From NCBI GenBank assembly GCA_030737875.1, contig CM060918.1, positions 767,864,552-767,928,551 on the forward strand: 64,000 nucleotides of DNA, given 5' to 3'. The translations under genes and the position numbers were made by a program. Origin of the DNA: Allium sativum (taxonomy: Eukaryota; Streptophyta; Magnoliopsida; Asparagales; Amaryllidaceae). The notes below the pieces were generated by a model. The model searched no databases. It had not been told where the DNA came from and saw only the letters and a list, made by a program, of their open reading frames with translations. Positions 45,424-58,200 of the stretch are shown piece after piece (positions within the stretch are counted from its first letter, which is position 1; every line of letters starts with the position of its first letter).

Positions 45424-47672
45424 CGTGCAGAAGGTCCTGTGCCATTAAAATGTAGCATGAAGCTATCCCAACGCGTTGCCATGGTGTTACGCCAATTTTC
45501 TAATTCTTCGATTTTGCGATTTTGTTCTTACACTTGAAGATTCTGCTCTTGTAATTGGGCAGTGAGCTCATTGTTACGCCTTTCTGCATTCTCCGCCCTT
45601 AAGATAACATTCCCTAAATCAAACTGATTGCTACTTAAAGTCGAATACGGTAGCACGCCATGCCCAAGGCCTTTTACATATCCTGGCCTTGTACCCAGTA
45701 CTTCATCACATATTTCATCTTCAGTCATTGAAGTGGATTCTTCAAGTGCAGACTGCTTCTGGAGATCAATCATACGGTTCTACTAGTACAAATTGCATGT
45801 CATTAAACAAAATATAATCTTGGATAAGAAACTATCAACATCCGATTATAAAATATAATAGTTACATAATTTGTTCCAGCTTCTGGGCAAGTCCATTTGT
45901 TTTCTTTTGAGTGAGTTAAGCGATATAACTCAATTCTGCCTAGCTGCTGTTGAGTCTCTTTGTCGCGCTGTTATGAAAATAAAAATCATATAAAAGTGAT
46001 GACTCCAAGGTTTTCAGTATAATATAGTATGTAAACTTATAAATGCACAATTCACACTACCATTTTGTCTCTGTAACGTGCAAATGGCTTGGATCCTGCA
46101 CAATGATTCACTTTGAGTTGTTGTCTGCTAATTTTATTTTTTGCACTGAGTTCCTGAAAATTAATTTTTTGTTAACAATATATACCATATATAAATAGGT
46201 AAATGTAACCATTTTAAATGCATTTATTACTTTGAATTCTTTTATTTCAAACATTCCACAAACAATTTCCCACTTCTCATGTGTGACACCTATGTATAGG
46301 TTTTGACGGCTTTGTTCTGCATTTTCAAAATTCCGATAGTGTTTGTGCAGTCTGCACCTAAAGTCTTTAAATCGCTGCCCCAAATAACGGTCTACAGCCC
46401 GCTTCACATGAGGAACGTCGAGGTCAATATCAAACTTCTCCTACATATAATACTAATTAAGCTTCAAAGTTAAATATATTAAATTCAAATTGAGCTTGCA
46501 TTTGAAAAAAAAGAAAAATAACTTACTAGAATATGATTGTGCAACCTATGCCTACAAGGTCCTTTAACAAGCCTCCAATCACGACATGTCAAAGGTGCAT
46601 ATGTGCGACAAATTATCCCAACATTTGTTGCAAACTCCTTGGCCCATTGCCCCAACGGTCTTCCCATCCCTTGTTTGATCTCTATTTTGGGCTTTTGACC
46701 TACTACTTTTAAATATTTCATAAGGGAGTTTTTTTGTGCTAGACCTCTATGTTTCCGTAATGATGGCGTAGAAGTTGTTTAACATACATCATATTATTCG
46801 GTAACCGTGTGGACTTAGCAAGTGGTAATACAACAATAAGGTATTATGCTACTATGAAATGTAAGCATTAATAATTTCCATGTTAAGAAAATTTATACAA
46901 TAGATTAAGTGTTTATGCAATTGAGTGTGAGAAAACTTTAACACAAACGTTTTTATTAGCATGTATGAAATGTAATACCTCAATGCAGCCATATTTTCAA
47001 AGTGTAGGTTGAGTAAATCCATAAATAGAGGGGATGAAATAAATTGCAATTGAAAATTATGCCAATTGGTCCAAAGAAAACCAAGGTACGTAAAAATGAA
47101 GCTGTAGAGTCCTAAAACGTCTACTGATCGATGATAATAAAGAAAATCTAATGATTCCATTTATGTCAAAACATATTAATTTATCATAAGTGATAATAAT
47201 AGAAAACATATCACTAAAGCTAAATGTCAGGAAGAAAATGGTAGTTGAGAGAGATATGAATGTGGTTGGCAGGAGGGAGTTGTGGAAAAGATATAACAGT
47301 GGATTCAGATAAATATTTCCTTATCACTAAAGCTAAAAAGAGTACCTAAATTTTCTGTTATTATTTTTAATCTATTAGTTCTCTACAAGTTGAATTGTTA
47401 AGCATTTAAAACGAACAAATAGATGATTGTTTGAAAGAGGAAAAAACTGAACAAAAACAAATTAACATATAATATCTCCAAACAAATAAAATAATACTCT
47501 TACCATCACAAGACTGTGATGCGGATGTGGTAACTTGTTTCCTTGATGATGAGTTTGGAACAACAACAGATTGTGGCTCTGACAATGTTGTAGGAATAAC
47601 TACTGATTCTGACATCAACTGTGCTTTTGGTGAAGTAATAGTCTGTGAGTTTGCTCGAGTACCTGGAGCCAT
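45424..47672 (-). pseudogene. TNP1-type CACTA gene (Ptta/En/Spm family), multi-exon
   Basis: TNP1-type proteins bind the subterminal repeats of CACTA elements and assist transposition. Start: MAPGTRANSQTITSPKAQ at 47672. Later exons: 46721-46530 with GRPLGQWAKEFATNVGII and CRDWRLV; 46434-46230 with DVPHVKRAVDRYLGQRFKDF and LHKHYRN; about 46147-46060 with HCAGSKPFARYRDKM; about 45968-45865 with RIELYRLTHSKENKW; 45780-45424 with EICDEVLGTRPGYVKGLGHG, a coiled-coil RAENAERRNNELTAQLQEQN, a stop, then FMLHFNGTGPSAR before a donor GTAATA. The exon order matches plant members of Pfam Transposase_24. One stop (near 45534) is the only clear lesion; intron limits are estimates. Confidence 0.85.
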
Positions 47673-48830
47673 AACTAAAAAAAAAGAGTAAGAAATGTGC
47701 ATCTAAATTAAGAGCACAATCACAAACAAATCCAATATTATTTTCCAATCTAGGACAATAGAAATTAAAATCATGCACTCAATATGAAGTACTAAAATAT
47801 TAATGCTTAACATGCTCTCCTTCATGGTTTATATGTGTTAACTAAACTGATATGGGTGCATAAATTATATATCAGGGTTAGGCTATCAACATGGCATTTG
47901 CACTAGGATATATCTGCATGGACACATTGTTCTGGCAAACACACATATTTAAAGCACAATTTTTTTTTTACAAATTCAAACTTAAATATCATCACATCTC
48001 TAATGAATAGGAGTACTTTAAAAGGACATTATGCTTTTAATAAGGAACCTGTAGGGAATAATCTGTTTCCATCAACTTTTCAAGCATAAATGAGGAAAAA
48101 ATTGATTTTAGAGAATTAGAAAATGGCGCTAGAAAACTAAAATGGCGGTGTATATGTAATTTTATTATTATAGCATATGCCTCACAGGGACTTGCTTTCA
48201 AAACGGTATATAATACAGTATAATTCCTTAGGCATAATGAGACATAAGATTTGATTTGTGACAGAACTACATTTAAAATATGCAAGATCACAAAAAGCAA
48301 GTTTAATGATAGAGAATATTATAAACCAATGAAAACTATAGCTTATTAATACAAGCAAATTTTCACTATTGCAAACCATATGGGAAACTGAATTCTAGCT
48401 GAAAATCAGACAGTCTAAACTCACTAAAACAAGCAGCCAAAACTATGGGGACAGAATAACAAAATCTCCAAAATGAAGTTCTGCTCAGGTGAACTGAAGG
48501 TGGCCTCAGCACATATCAGGGACCTATGGCACAATATATTGTACAGTAAGCAGTAAAACACAACCAATAAGGCGTTTGATTAAAGTAACTAAAATTAAAT
48601 AACCATACTAACATAACATGTCCATATGGTAGTAAGAGAACTGGAACTTCTCTTGGCTTTTTATCTCTTTAATAACAAAAATAAATCAGAAAAGGTTGCA
48701 AAAAAAAATGATATGAAATCCAAATCAATTTTTTGCAAGAAAATATTATAGAATGACACGAAAAGCCAATTCATTTTTTGATAACAGATTGTAATCCATT
48801 TTCATTCATACTGGATACGATGGCATATAA
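47673..48830. other. Spacer between TNP1 and TNP2 genes of CACTA C
   Basis: Likely TNP1 upstream region and TNP2 3' flank. AT-rich; no other feature seen. Confidence 0.4.
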
Positions 48831-49220
48831 TCATTCTGTGTCACTATCATCGCTTGACAATGTTTTCTCTTCTTCACTAAAATAATCCATCAATGTATCA
48901 TCTTCTTCGCTAAATTCATTTTCATCAATATTAGTATCTTCCATCTGATTCATAACCATACGAGCAATGATCACATCCATGTTGACTACTTCTGGGTCCA
49001 TATCACCCCTATTCAACTGAATACCACATAATTCATCGTTTTCACATAAAGCAGCTGTTTCCTCATTTTCATTAATGTCATTATATGGAAGCTGGTCTTC
49101 TTGTTGGTATGCCTCAGTGTCATTTGTTGGCTTAATATTTTCTAATTCAGATACATCATACGTATTACGGGGCTTAGCCTTCACCACAACATGTCAATCA
49201 CCGTGCAATTTAGTATCTGT

Positions 49221-51309
49221 TGTTATGCAATAATTGCGCATAAATGCGGAAGCGCAATAAGCAGGATCTAGATTTGCCAATTGAACACCAATCTAATCTG
49301 ATAGCAATTATTCTATTACATCAACAAAATAGTAAATAACTATAACAGAGAAACAAAGAGACACAATACTTATATTGGTTCCACTATCATCATAGTGTAT
49401 GTCCAGTCCAACAGAGAGAGATTTTATTCCACATGAGAGAATTACAAGAGATTACAAAATAAGAGTTTACATATCCAAACCTCAACCAGGTTTAACAAGA
49501 AGAGACACCATTGGAGATCACTGGCTCCAGGCCAGGATGGGTTTACACTTAAGTCTACCCCTCAATATATAGTCAGTGCAAATCTATGTGAGTCATTAAT
49601 TAAATTACCAACATATGGTAATAATATAATGGAGGCAAATTACCAGAACAACAAATGTGCAAATATAAGAAGTAAATCAATCTGTTTCTTTAGCATAGAT
49701 GGAAGAAATTAATCCCTTTATTTATTTCTCTACCACCTCATCAAATGCAATCAATGCATTCCCATTATAAAATATTTACTTTCCATTCTTTGCAAATTTG
49801 TTCCAATCATTAAGATTTTGTATCACCATATTTAACACTCCACCTTGATGCAAAATCACATATCTGTCACACCCCATCTCCAATCAAATTCTCTTCACAT
49901 CATAAAACTCTTCAACAGAACTCCACCTTCAATCAAAATCTCACAATGAGATAGAAACCAAAAATGAATATTTGCTTAATGGGTTCCGGCAAAGCTACCA
50001 CCCATCACACCATTGTTAACGAGCTCAGACAACGTCCCCGCCCGCCAACAAACTGTTGCAAATATCCAAAATAAAAGGAAAAAAAAGGCAGATTCCAAAG
50101 TAATCTCAACACCACCAAGACCAAAAATAATAATTCTCTCAATCGCCAAAAAATCTCTCTCCTGCCACTTAATCAAAACCATTACAAGCTTCACCCACCG
50201 CCTACAAAAGATGCATCTACCACCATGAGCTGCACCACGCATAAACCAACGGTCTAAAAGTGCTTGCAATACACATCGACACCTGTCTAACACTTGACCT
50301 GAGCTCCTTCCTCGATCATCCCGGTTCCCTCGAGCATCATCAACGTGAAGACCCCTGTCTAAACCACAATGATCTTTGTCTTGACACCCATCTATCACTT
50401 GACCTGAGCTCCTTTCCTGATCATCTTGGATCCCTAGAGCATCATCAACATGAAGACCCCTGTCAGAAACATGATCAAAACTTCCCAAATCCAATAGTCC
50501 CTTCAACGCAGCAAACTCCATATCACGTCAAAGTTCCCAGATTGGAACACTCTTCACTCTCGACATAATCTCCTCCACCAAAGTCTCCTTTTCTCCAAAA
50601 TAGTAATAGCATAATCACCACTGAATCTACCAACCTTTGTAGAAATAATTGATGCATAATTTAAAACAAATCACCACGCTCTGATACCAATCTGTTATGC
50701 AATAATTGCGCATAAATGCGGAAGCGCAATAAGTAGGATCTAGATTTGCCAATTGAACACCAATCTAATCTGATAGCAATTATTCTATTACATCAACAAA
50801 ATAGTAAATAACTATAACAGAGAAACAAAGAGACACAGTATTTATACTGGTTCCACTATCATCATAGTGTACGTCCAGTCCAACAGAGAGAGATTTTATT
50901 CTACATGAGAGAATTACAAGAGATTACAAAATAAGAGTTTACATATCCAAACCTCAACCAGGTTTAACAAGAAGAGACACCATTGGAGATCACTGGCTCC
51001 AGGCCAGGATGGGTTTACACTAAAGCCTACCCCTCAATATATAGCCAGTGCAAATCTATGTGAGTCATCAATTAAATTACCAACATATGGTAATAATATA
51101 ATGGAGGCAAATTACCATAACAACAAATGTGCAAATATAAGAAGTAAATCAATCTGTTTCTTTAGCATAGATGGAAGAAATTAATCCCTTCATTTATTTC
51201 TCTACCACCTCATCAAATGCAATCAATGCATTCCCATTATAAAATATTTACTTTCCATTCTTTGCAAATTTGTTCCAATCATTGTGATTTTGTATCTCCA
51301 AATTTAACA
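49221..51309 (-). mobile_element. Non-autonomous LTR retrotransposon (copia-type ends), 2.1 kb, in the transposase gene
   Basis: Two LTRs of exactly 617 bp (49221-49837 and 50693-51309) begin TGTTATGC and end TTTAACA on the plus strand. The 5-bp duplication TCTGT lies at 49216-49220 and 51310-51314. The element lies on the minus strand: TGGTATCAGAGC (tRNA-Met primer site) is read at about 50691-50680 and the polypurine tract AAGGTGGAG lies next to the other LTR at about 49846-49838. The 855-bp internal region encodes no gag or pol. About 16 LTR differences (2.6%) place the insertion between the Tork and SIRE types. Confidence 0.95.
49976..50521 (-). other. Open frame (181 codons) inside the non-autonomous LTR element
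   Basis: An ATG-started frame covers most of the internal region. It holds an in-frame 105-bp tandem repeat: GLHVDDALGIQDDQERSSGQ and then GLHVDDARGNRDDRGRSSGQ, 35 residues apart. A hydrophobic stretch follows near residues 125-155. It has no gag, protease or RT motifs. Coding status is doubtful; conservation between copies would be needed to call a gene. Confidence 0.35.
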
Positions 51310-54300
51310 TCTGTAACATAAAAGACTTGCTCTGCTTGGATAGCCAACACAAATGGATCATCTTTATACCATGTTCGAGAAGTATTAACAACTGTGAAAT
51401 GATTGTCTATTTGTATGCCATATTTTTTTGTTCCTTGATCCCACCAATCACATTTGAAAAGATATACGTGTTTTCCAAATAGGTAATCTAATTCCAGAAT
51501 GTCAGTCAAGACACTGTAAAAATCAATTTCTTTTGATTGATGCTGTCCTTTTACAACCACGCCGCTATTTTGGGCCCTCAAATGTGATGATCTTTTGTGT
51601 GAAAGCGTACGACATTCACAATGCAACCACTATATCGTTTCACACGTAAATCTGGTCCGCATGCCAATGAATACAATTCATCGGTAGCTTTCATGGACTT
51701 TTCATGTCGCATAAGAAAAAAAATTCCATTCATGGTATATCATTAATAAACTCTACATAAACACTTACAACTTGTTCGAACCATGTAAAAAAACCTTTTT
51801 CTTGTTCATCATTTAACATGTTTGCATCTTGATTATTATGTTCCTGAGTGTATTGTTTGCACAGAATAAGAATAAGGATATCATGTTACTTTCAACTATA
51901 TAATATAAAAATTTCATTGCTTACTCTGTGTATGAGGATATTTCATCGGAATTATTCAGCACGTAATATCGAGCTTTATCAAAATCTTTGCTCTGAAGCT
52001 TGATAATTTTGTAAGCTCCAATTGGTCGTGCACTTTTGGTGATAACCTTTAGACCAGTACACAACGATGTATTACTACTATCATAGTTTCTTTCTTCACG
52101 ATTGAATCGTGTTTCAATATCATGGAGAGACATGGAGCAAAATGTTAGACATTCTGTGTCTACATATGCTTCTGCTATTGATCCTTCAGGTCGTGCCATG
52201 TTTCGAACATATCATTTTAATGTGTGTAGAAATCTGTATGTATTGTCTAAATTAAATAAATAAAACCATTATTTAAAAAAAATGTTAACTAAAAAGAAAT
52301 AATAAGAATTACCTTTCAATTGGATACATCCACCGATAATGCACAGGTCCACCAAGCATTGCCTCACGAGGCAAATGAATGGCTAAATGGACCATTACGT
52401 CAAAGAATGCAGGTGGAAATATTTGCTCAAGGTTGCAAAGTAATATAGCAATCTCCTTCTCCATTCTTTATAGTACATCCAACTTTAGTGCCTTGGAACA
52501 AAGCTCCTTAAAGAAGCTTCCCAACTTAATCAATGTCTCAGATACATGATGAGGCAAGAAACCACGCATTATAATTGGAAGAAGACATTGTAAAAATATG
52601 TGACAGTCATGACTTTTCATTCCTGATATCTTACAATCTCTTGAATTCACACATCAAGCAATATTTGATGCATAACTATCTGAAAACTTCACTGATTTTA
52701 ACCATTCACATAATGATTGTCTTTCTTTAGATGACAACACATAAGATGCGGGAGGTATGATGATTTTATTGCCTTTTTTGATTGTATGTAACTCATGCCT
52801 CAAATTCATCGCTTCAAGATCAAGTCGTGCTTTTACTGTATCTTTTGTTTTACCATCTATACTCCATAATGTACCCATGATATTTTCACAAATGTTCTTC
52901 TCAATGTGCATAACATCAAGATTGTGTGTTATTTTGTTTGTTTTCCAATAAGGAAGTTCAAAAAATATGCTCACTTTTGTCCAATTCAACTCGATCTCAG
53001 TACGATTTCTTTTCTTGTTACTTGCAGCTTTCCCAAAATTCTTTTGTTCGATATGTTCTAATTGAGATAACATTTGATCCCCAAATAATCTTCTTGGTGG
53101 TTCTCTATTTTCATTCTTTCCATCAAATAATTGTTTTCCACGAGTTCGCCAAGCATGTTTCTGCGGTAAAAAACGACGATGACCCATGTAACATAGTTTT
53201 CTACCATTTCTCAAATACATAGAACATGTATCCTTGTTGCAAATAGGACAAGCCATGTTCCCTTTAGTACTCCACCCAGACAAGTTTCCATATGCAGGAA
53301 AATCGTTCATCGTCCACAACAAAGCTGCATGTAACCTAAACTTTTCTTTTGTTACCGAGTCATAAGTATCCACACCATACTCCCATAATTCTTTCAACTC
53401 ATCTATCAACGGACGTAAGTATACATCAATATCATTACCCGACTCTTTAGGTCCAGGTATGAGTAAAGACATGAAAATAAATGTCTCCTTCATGCACTTC
53501 CAAGGTGTCAAATTATACGGTATGACCATTACTGGCCACATGCTATATGAGTTGCTCATATCATGAAAAGGGGTAAAGCCATCGGTCGCTAAACCAAGGC
53601 AAACATTTCGCGGATCACTAGAGAACCACTCATGTTCATTATCGAACTCTTTCCAAGCTTTGGAATCTGCCGGGTGGACGAGTACATTCTCTGTTGGGTT
53701 ACGTTTATCCTTATGCCATCTCATATCTTCAGATATCATCTTTGAAGCAAATAACCGTTGAAGCCTTGGTTTCAATGGAAAATATCAAAGAACCTTTCTT
53801 GGTATTTTCCTACCTTTTCCTTCGACAACTTTATACCTTGGCTCATTACATATAGGACAATTCATTAGATTCTCATATTCCTTCCAAAATATGACACAGT
53901 CATAAATACATGCATGAATTGGTACATACCCAAGCCCTAAATTTCTAATTAAGGTCTTCGATTCATAATACGATTTTGGAAGTGTCTCGCCTATAGGTAG
54001 CGCGCTGCTTTAAACAACTCAATAGCCATATTATAAGATTTGTAAGTCCAGTTGTTGATTATTTTTAGATGAAGCAGCTTTACAACAAAATCCAACTTCG
54101 TAAATTTCAAACATCCTGGATAAAGGGGTTGAACTGCATCATCCAAAAGATTATCAAAAGTATTTTGATTTACTTCGTGCGCATTAGAATAATTAGCAAA
54201 TTCTTCATTTTGCGTTGCATTTTCAACATTTGCAAATGCTGCAGCTCGTAGTTCTTCAAGCATGTTATGCAATGCATTGGATCCTTCTTCTTCACTACTA

Positions 54301-54589
54301 GAAATATTCTCTTCATCGGAATCATCATCGTAATCATCATCAGATAGAGTTTCGTAATCTTCACCATGATGCACCCATCGAGTATAAGTTCTATCTATTC
54401 CATTGTTCCATAAATGCTCTTCAACTATATTGATATGAAGATAACCTACTCTGTTTTTGCATCTACCACATGGGCACATCACTCTTTCCATACTATCTTT
54501 ATTATTATGGCAGCCCGCATGAATTCTTTAATACCATTTATGTATTCAGACCAATGTTTATTAGGCAAATGAACCCAACTTCTATCCAT

Positions 54590-56965
54590 TTCTGCTCAAT
54601 ATAAAAAATTCATCACACACATATAAAATGACTTTCAAGTTACACAAAAGTAGATGGCATCACTCGATATCAAGGAGTATATTTTCCAACTTTTTTTTTT
54701 AATTTCCATGCATATTGAGTTTGATTCCTATTAAGGAAGATTATTAACAAATTATCTAGGCTTATGACATAAAAATGGGAAATTAATTTTGGAACTTTAA
54801 AATTATACGTTTGACATATGTGATGTTATCATGCAAACAAGAATGTAAAAAAAAAAATCATTTTTCTTGAAAATTTTCATACTAAAGCATGCAAAATAGC
54901 ATGATATAAGTGAATAGAATTAATTTAAAAAAGATTAGACAAAAGTCATAAAATAAAATAAAAATTATCCATTTATAATGATAACAAAGGTTCAAGTTTT
55001 GTATCCAAATTCAAATTTCATGACTTAGCTCATAAAAATTGATGTTCGGATCGTAATCATGTCCATATTCAAATTATACTTTAACATTTGTATGTTCTTT
55101 GGAAAAACAGAGCAACTCCACTAATCATTTTGGCTTGGAAAAAATTTAGTCAAATGAATATGATAGATAAAAACAATTTGTTTTGATATTATAAGCTTAA
55201 TATTGAAATGTCTGTAATGCATTAAAAACATGGTGCATATTCTCATAACTTAAATACCACAAAATAATGATTATTAAAGTTGATGGCTAATTTTATTCAA
55301 CTTTGAATAAAATTCAAAATGGAAATATAACTACTTCCTATAAGAAAATTTATGTGATTAAGCAAAAATTAGGACAAGCATCCATTAATAGACTACTTAA
55401 AATGCATTTTTTATTTGCATAATTTAATTATTTATAAACTGATGTGAAGCAAGTTACCTGAAAATGAATATTGTATCAATTGCTAATATTTGTAGAAAAG
55501 CAGTTTGAAGTTATAAAAATGTTTCATTGTTTTATCATATTTTCTACTGTCATTCAAAGATAATGCTAATAATATAAAAGGATGTTCTTTGAACTTTACG
55601 AATGAACAAAAAATTTGCTTTTTCAAAATGACTATTAATAAAGTGATATACGAGTAAACTAATTTTGTTTCAAAATAATATAGCAAACTTCGGTGGAACG
55701 CAAAAGATTATTATAATAATCTTGTAATTGTTAGGAATGCTTAAAGGGTTAATTTCGTATTACAAAATCAGATCATGTTAACTGAATAATAATATAATTC
55801 TTTGAATCACTTGTCATGTTTCAAACATTAGTCATAAGAAATGAAGGAAAAACCTCATAAATAAATAGTATAACAGATGTATAGCGAGCCTGTAAAGAAT
55901 ATGCATATAGAGCAGAAAGATGCATAGTATTGAACATTGAAAAATTATTATTGTCCCCAAAAATCCATGAAATCTTGAACCACAACCATTTGCACATGCT
56001 ATAAGTCTAGAACAACAACCATGCATGTCTCATCCTTATCAAAAATCTTGAACTTGTTTCTAAATTGTGGAACAAAATATATTTGCATCATGGGATTCTT
56101 GTTAGATCTTGGAGCAAGTTGAATAAATATCGATCAAAATTATATGATAGGGAAGTGTTCAGCAGAGTTGTGTACAGTTGCAGCTGCAGCTGCTGTACCA
56201 ACACAAATTTATGTCTTATGAGATGAGGTTGTGAATCTTGTGATGACAATTTCATTTGTTAAAACTGAAATAGAGAAATTTTATTTAATTCGGAAATATT
56301 AAGAACCTAAGAAATGAAGCACATGCTCAAAACTGCAGGGATGCTGAAATTTATCTTTGGTTTACTATCAGTATTAATGTATATTAAGTTTAGAGTACTA
56401 TATATAGTTGGGTTTAGTAAATGAGAAATATAATTCTTTTTTTTCAAGTCTATTTCTAATTATGTCAAAAAATAAAATTGCAGCAATAAATAAATAAATC
56501 ACAATTCCTTTAATATTATTGTATTAAAAATATTTCTATACTAAATGCCTTAAAGAAATATACGTTTCAATGTTTATCGAATATGAAACACCATATCTCA
56601 CATATACACACACACGCACACACAAACACACACACATACATATTCCTATAACATCGTAAATTTTTTATCACGACAAATATTAAATTCTATGTTCTTTTAG
56701 AGAGAAAAATCGAAGAAGAAAAAAAGATATGTCGTGTTTCACTAAAATAAAAGGCCAAATTTATCACAAGAAAATAGAGAAGGTTAAAATGATATTACTC
56801 AAACGAACATAAACAGCAATTCCTAAAATAGCTATACCCAAAATATCAGCAGGGATAAATGATATTTCCAATTCCTATACCGTTTTATCAAATTTTTAAC
56901 AAACCTTAACTAATTTACATTGAAACGCAACCAGTATAAATGTTATGTTTCAAAGATTTCTAACT
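54590..56965. other. CACTA C, 5' region of the transposase gene (probable long 5' UTR intron)
   Basis: No protein-coding signal. The acceptor TATTGAGCAG lies directly before the transposase ATG, and donor-like GTAAATTC lies at about 57428 on the minus strand, so a 2.8-kb leader intron is possible. A (CA)n tract lies at about 56605-56638. Confidence 0.4.
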
Positions 56966-57434
56966 TTTCTACATGTCCTCTCACTGTTAAGGTTTATTGC
57001 ATTCATAAAAGATGATTTCAATCATCTCTGGACACTATTCAATGCAAGAAATAAACTGTAAACTGCTACTAAAGAACAAGAACTAATATATTTTTAAACG
57101 TTTAAAAATTCAGATCCTATATTTCATATCTTACTATAAAAAATGACACGAATCAAAAACAACGATACCCAAAAAAAGAAATCAATAAGAATTTACCTTA
57201 TTTCTACATGTCCTCTCACTGTTAATGTTTATTGCATTCATAAAAGATGATTTCAATATCTCTGGACACTATTCAATGCAAGAAATAAACTGTAATCTAC
57301 TACTAAAGAACAAGAACTAATATATTTTTAAACGTTTAAAAATTCAGATCCTATATTTCATATCTTACTACAGAAAATGACACGAATCAAAAACAATGAT
57401 ACCCTAAAAAAGAAATCAATAAGAATTTACCTTA
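56966..57434. repeat. Tandem duplication of about 235 bp in CACTA C
   Basis: Units 56966-57200 and 57201-57434 both start TTTCTACATGTCCTCTCACT and end AATTTACCTTA, with a few substitutions and one 2-bp indel. Each unit ends in a potential minus-strand splice donor (AAG|GTAAATT). Confidence 0.93.
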
Positions 57435-58197
57435 TACGACAAGAGATGGAGATACTGCTAAAAATAATTGAATGACTGCGGGTGACGATGAAGTGAATCG
57501 ATGTTATGGGTCGGCAAAATCCAGTGAAATGCTGAGCGAGATTCACAAACGGATTAGGCTTTCGGAAATCAGAAGGGGATTCAAGAACAAGAGATGGCGA
57601 TTCAAGAGCTTCAAAATTGAAAATGAGAGACGAGTGAATTAGGGATTATATCGTGCTCTTATCTCTGAGCGCAGTTGGTAAATGACCTTTCAGGGGAAAA
57701 CGTTTGTTCATTTTCTAATTAACAAAAAGACAAAAAAAATCTATTTGTATTTTTCCATTACATTGCAATTAACATACCTAGTAAATATACCACCTTATTT
57801 ACGACACAAGGTGACGTCACTATAAAAAAATTATTGAAATAATGCAAAAAGTTATTAATTTGTAATATAAACACAATGTTAATATTGATCTTTAACGACA
57901 CAAAGATGCGTTGATAATGTCAATGAGACATTGACAACATAAATTAGCGTTGTAAAAAATTAATTTCTTTTGCAACACATGCAGTATGTAGCAAATACAT
58001 ACAAATTTGGAGGACTTTAATTTGTGTACTTAATCGCAACGTAAAATAAAGTCATAGAAAACTGAAATTAATTTTCATGAGCATTTACTACCTATATTAG
58101 TCATGACATAAATAAGCATCGCAAATAATGATTTTTTGCGACTTATTGTTTTGCGTCGCAATATTAAATGTAGCTAAAAAGAGAATTTATTGTAGTG
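57435..58197 (-). promoter_or_regulatory. Right end of CACTA C: probable promoter and first exon of the transposase gene
   Basis: 57435-57710 is less AT-rich and, read on the minus strand, resembles a leader exon ending at the donor near 57430. 57780-58197 carries the subterminal repeats. No defined promoter element can be shown from sequence alone. Confidence 0.35.
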
Positions 58198-58200
58198 CAT

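Larger units (their letters stand above)
48831..54589 (-). pseudogene. TNP2-type CACTA transposase gene, decayed and interrupted
   Basis: Transposase that cuts and joins CACTA ends. ATG at 54589 after acceptor GAGCAG (MDRSWVHLPNKHWSEY), then a Transpos_assoc domain (MCPCGRCKNRVGYLH). Transposase_21 follows at 53930-52654: LGYVPIHACIYDC, DGFTPFHDMSNSYSMWPVM, PGPKESGNDIDVYL, NMACPICNKD, LDVMHIEKNICENIMGT. DUF4218 lies at about 52650-52313 (REAMLGGPVHYRWMYPIE). A 79-bp intron (52312-52234) precedes an ARPEGSIAEAYV exon, then DUF4216 (about 51690-51310) and a C-terminal acidic tail (49187-48831). Lesions: frameshifts near 54520, 53990 and 51585; TGA for family Arg near 53790, 52652 and 52215; TAA near 52470; TGA for Trp near 49193; and an LTR retrotransposon at 49221-51309. 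Confidence 0.93.
37754..58197 (-). mobile_element. CACTA (En/Spm) transposon C, 20.4 kb, with transposase genes and captured host sequence
   Basis: The left end is CACTACAACAATTATAC and the right end is AATTTATTGTAGTG. The 3-bp duplication CAT lies at 37751-37753 and 58198-58200. Subterminal arrays of GCGTCGC / GCGACG(C) mark both ends (37775-38100 and 57895-58160), which supports the pairing. Minus-strand genes run from the right: TNP2-type transposase, TNP1-type protein, then a captured host gene piece near the left end. At 20 kb this has the gene set of an autonomous element, but the transposase is full of stops and carries an LTR retrotransposon, so it could move only with help. Confidence 0.95.
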
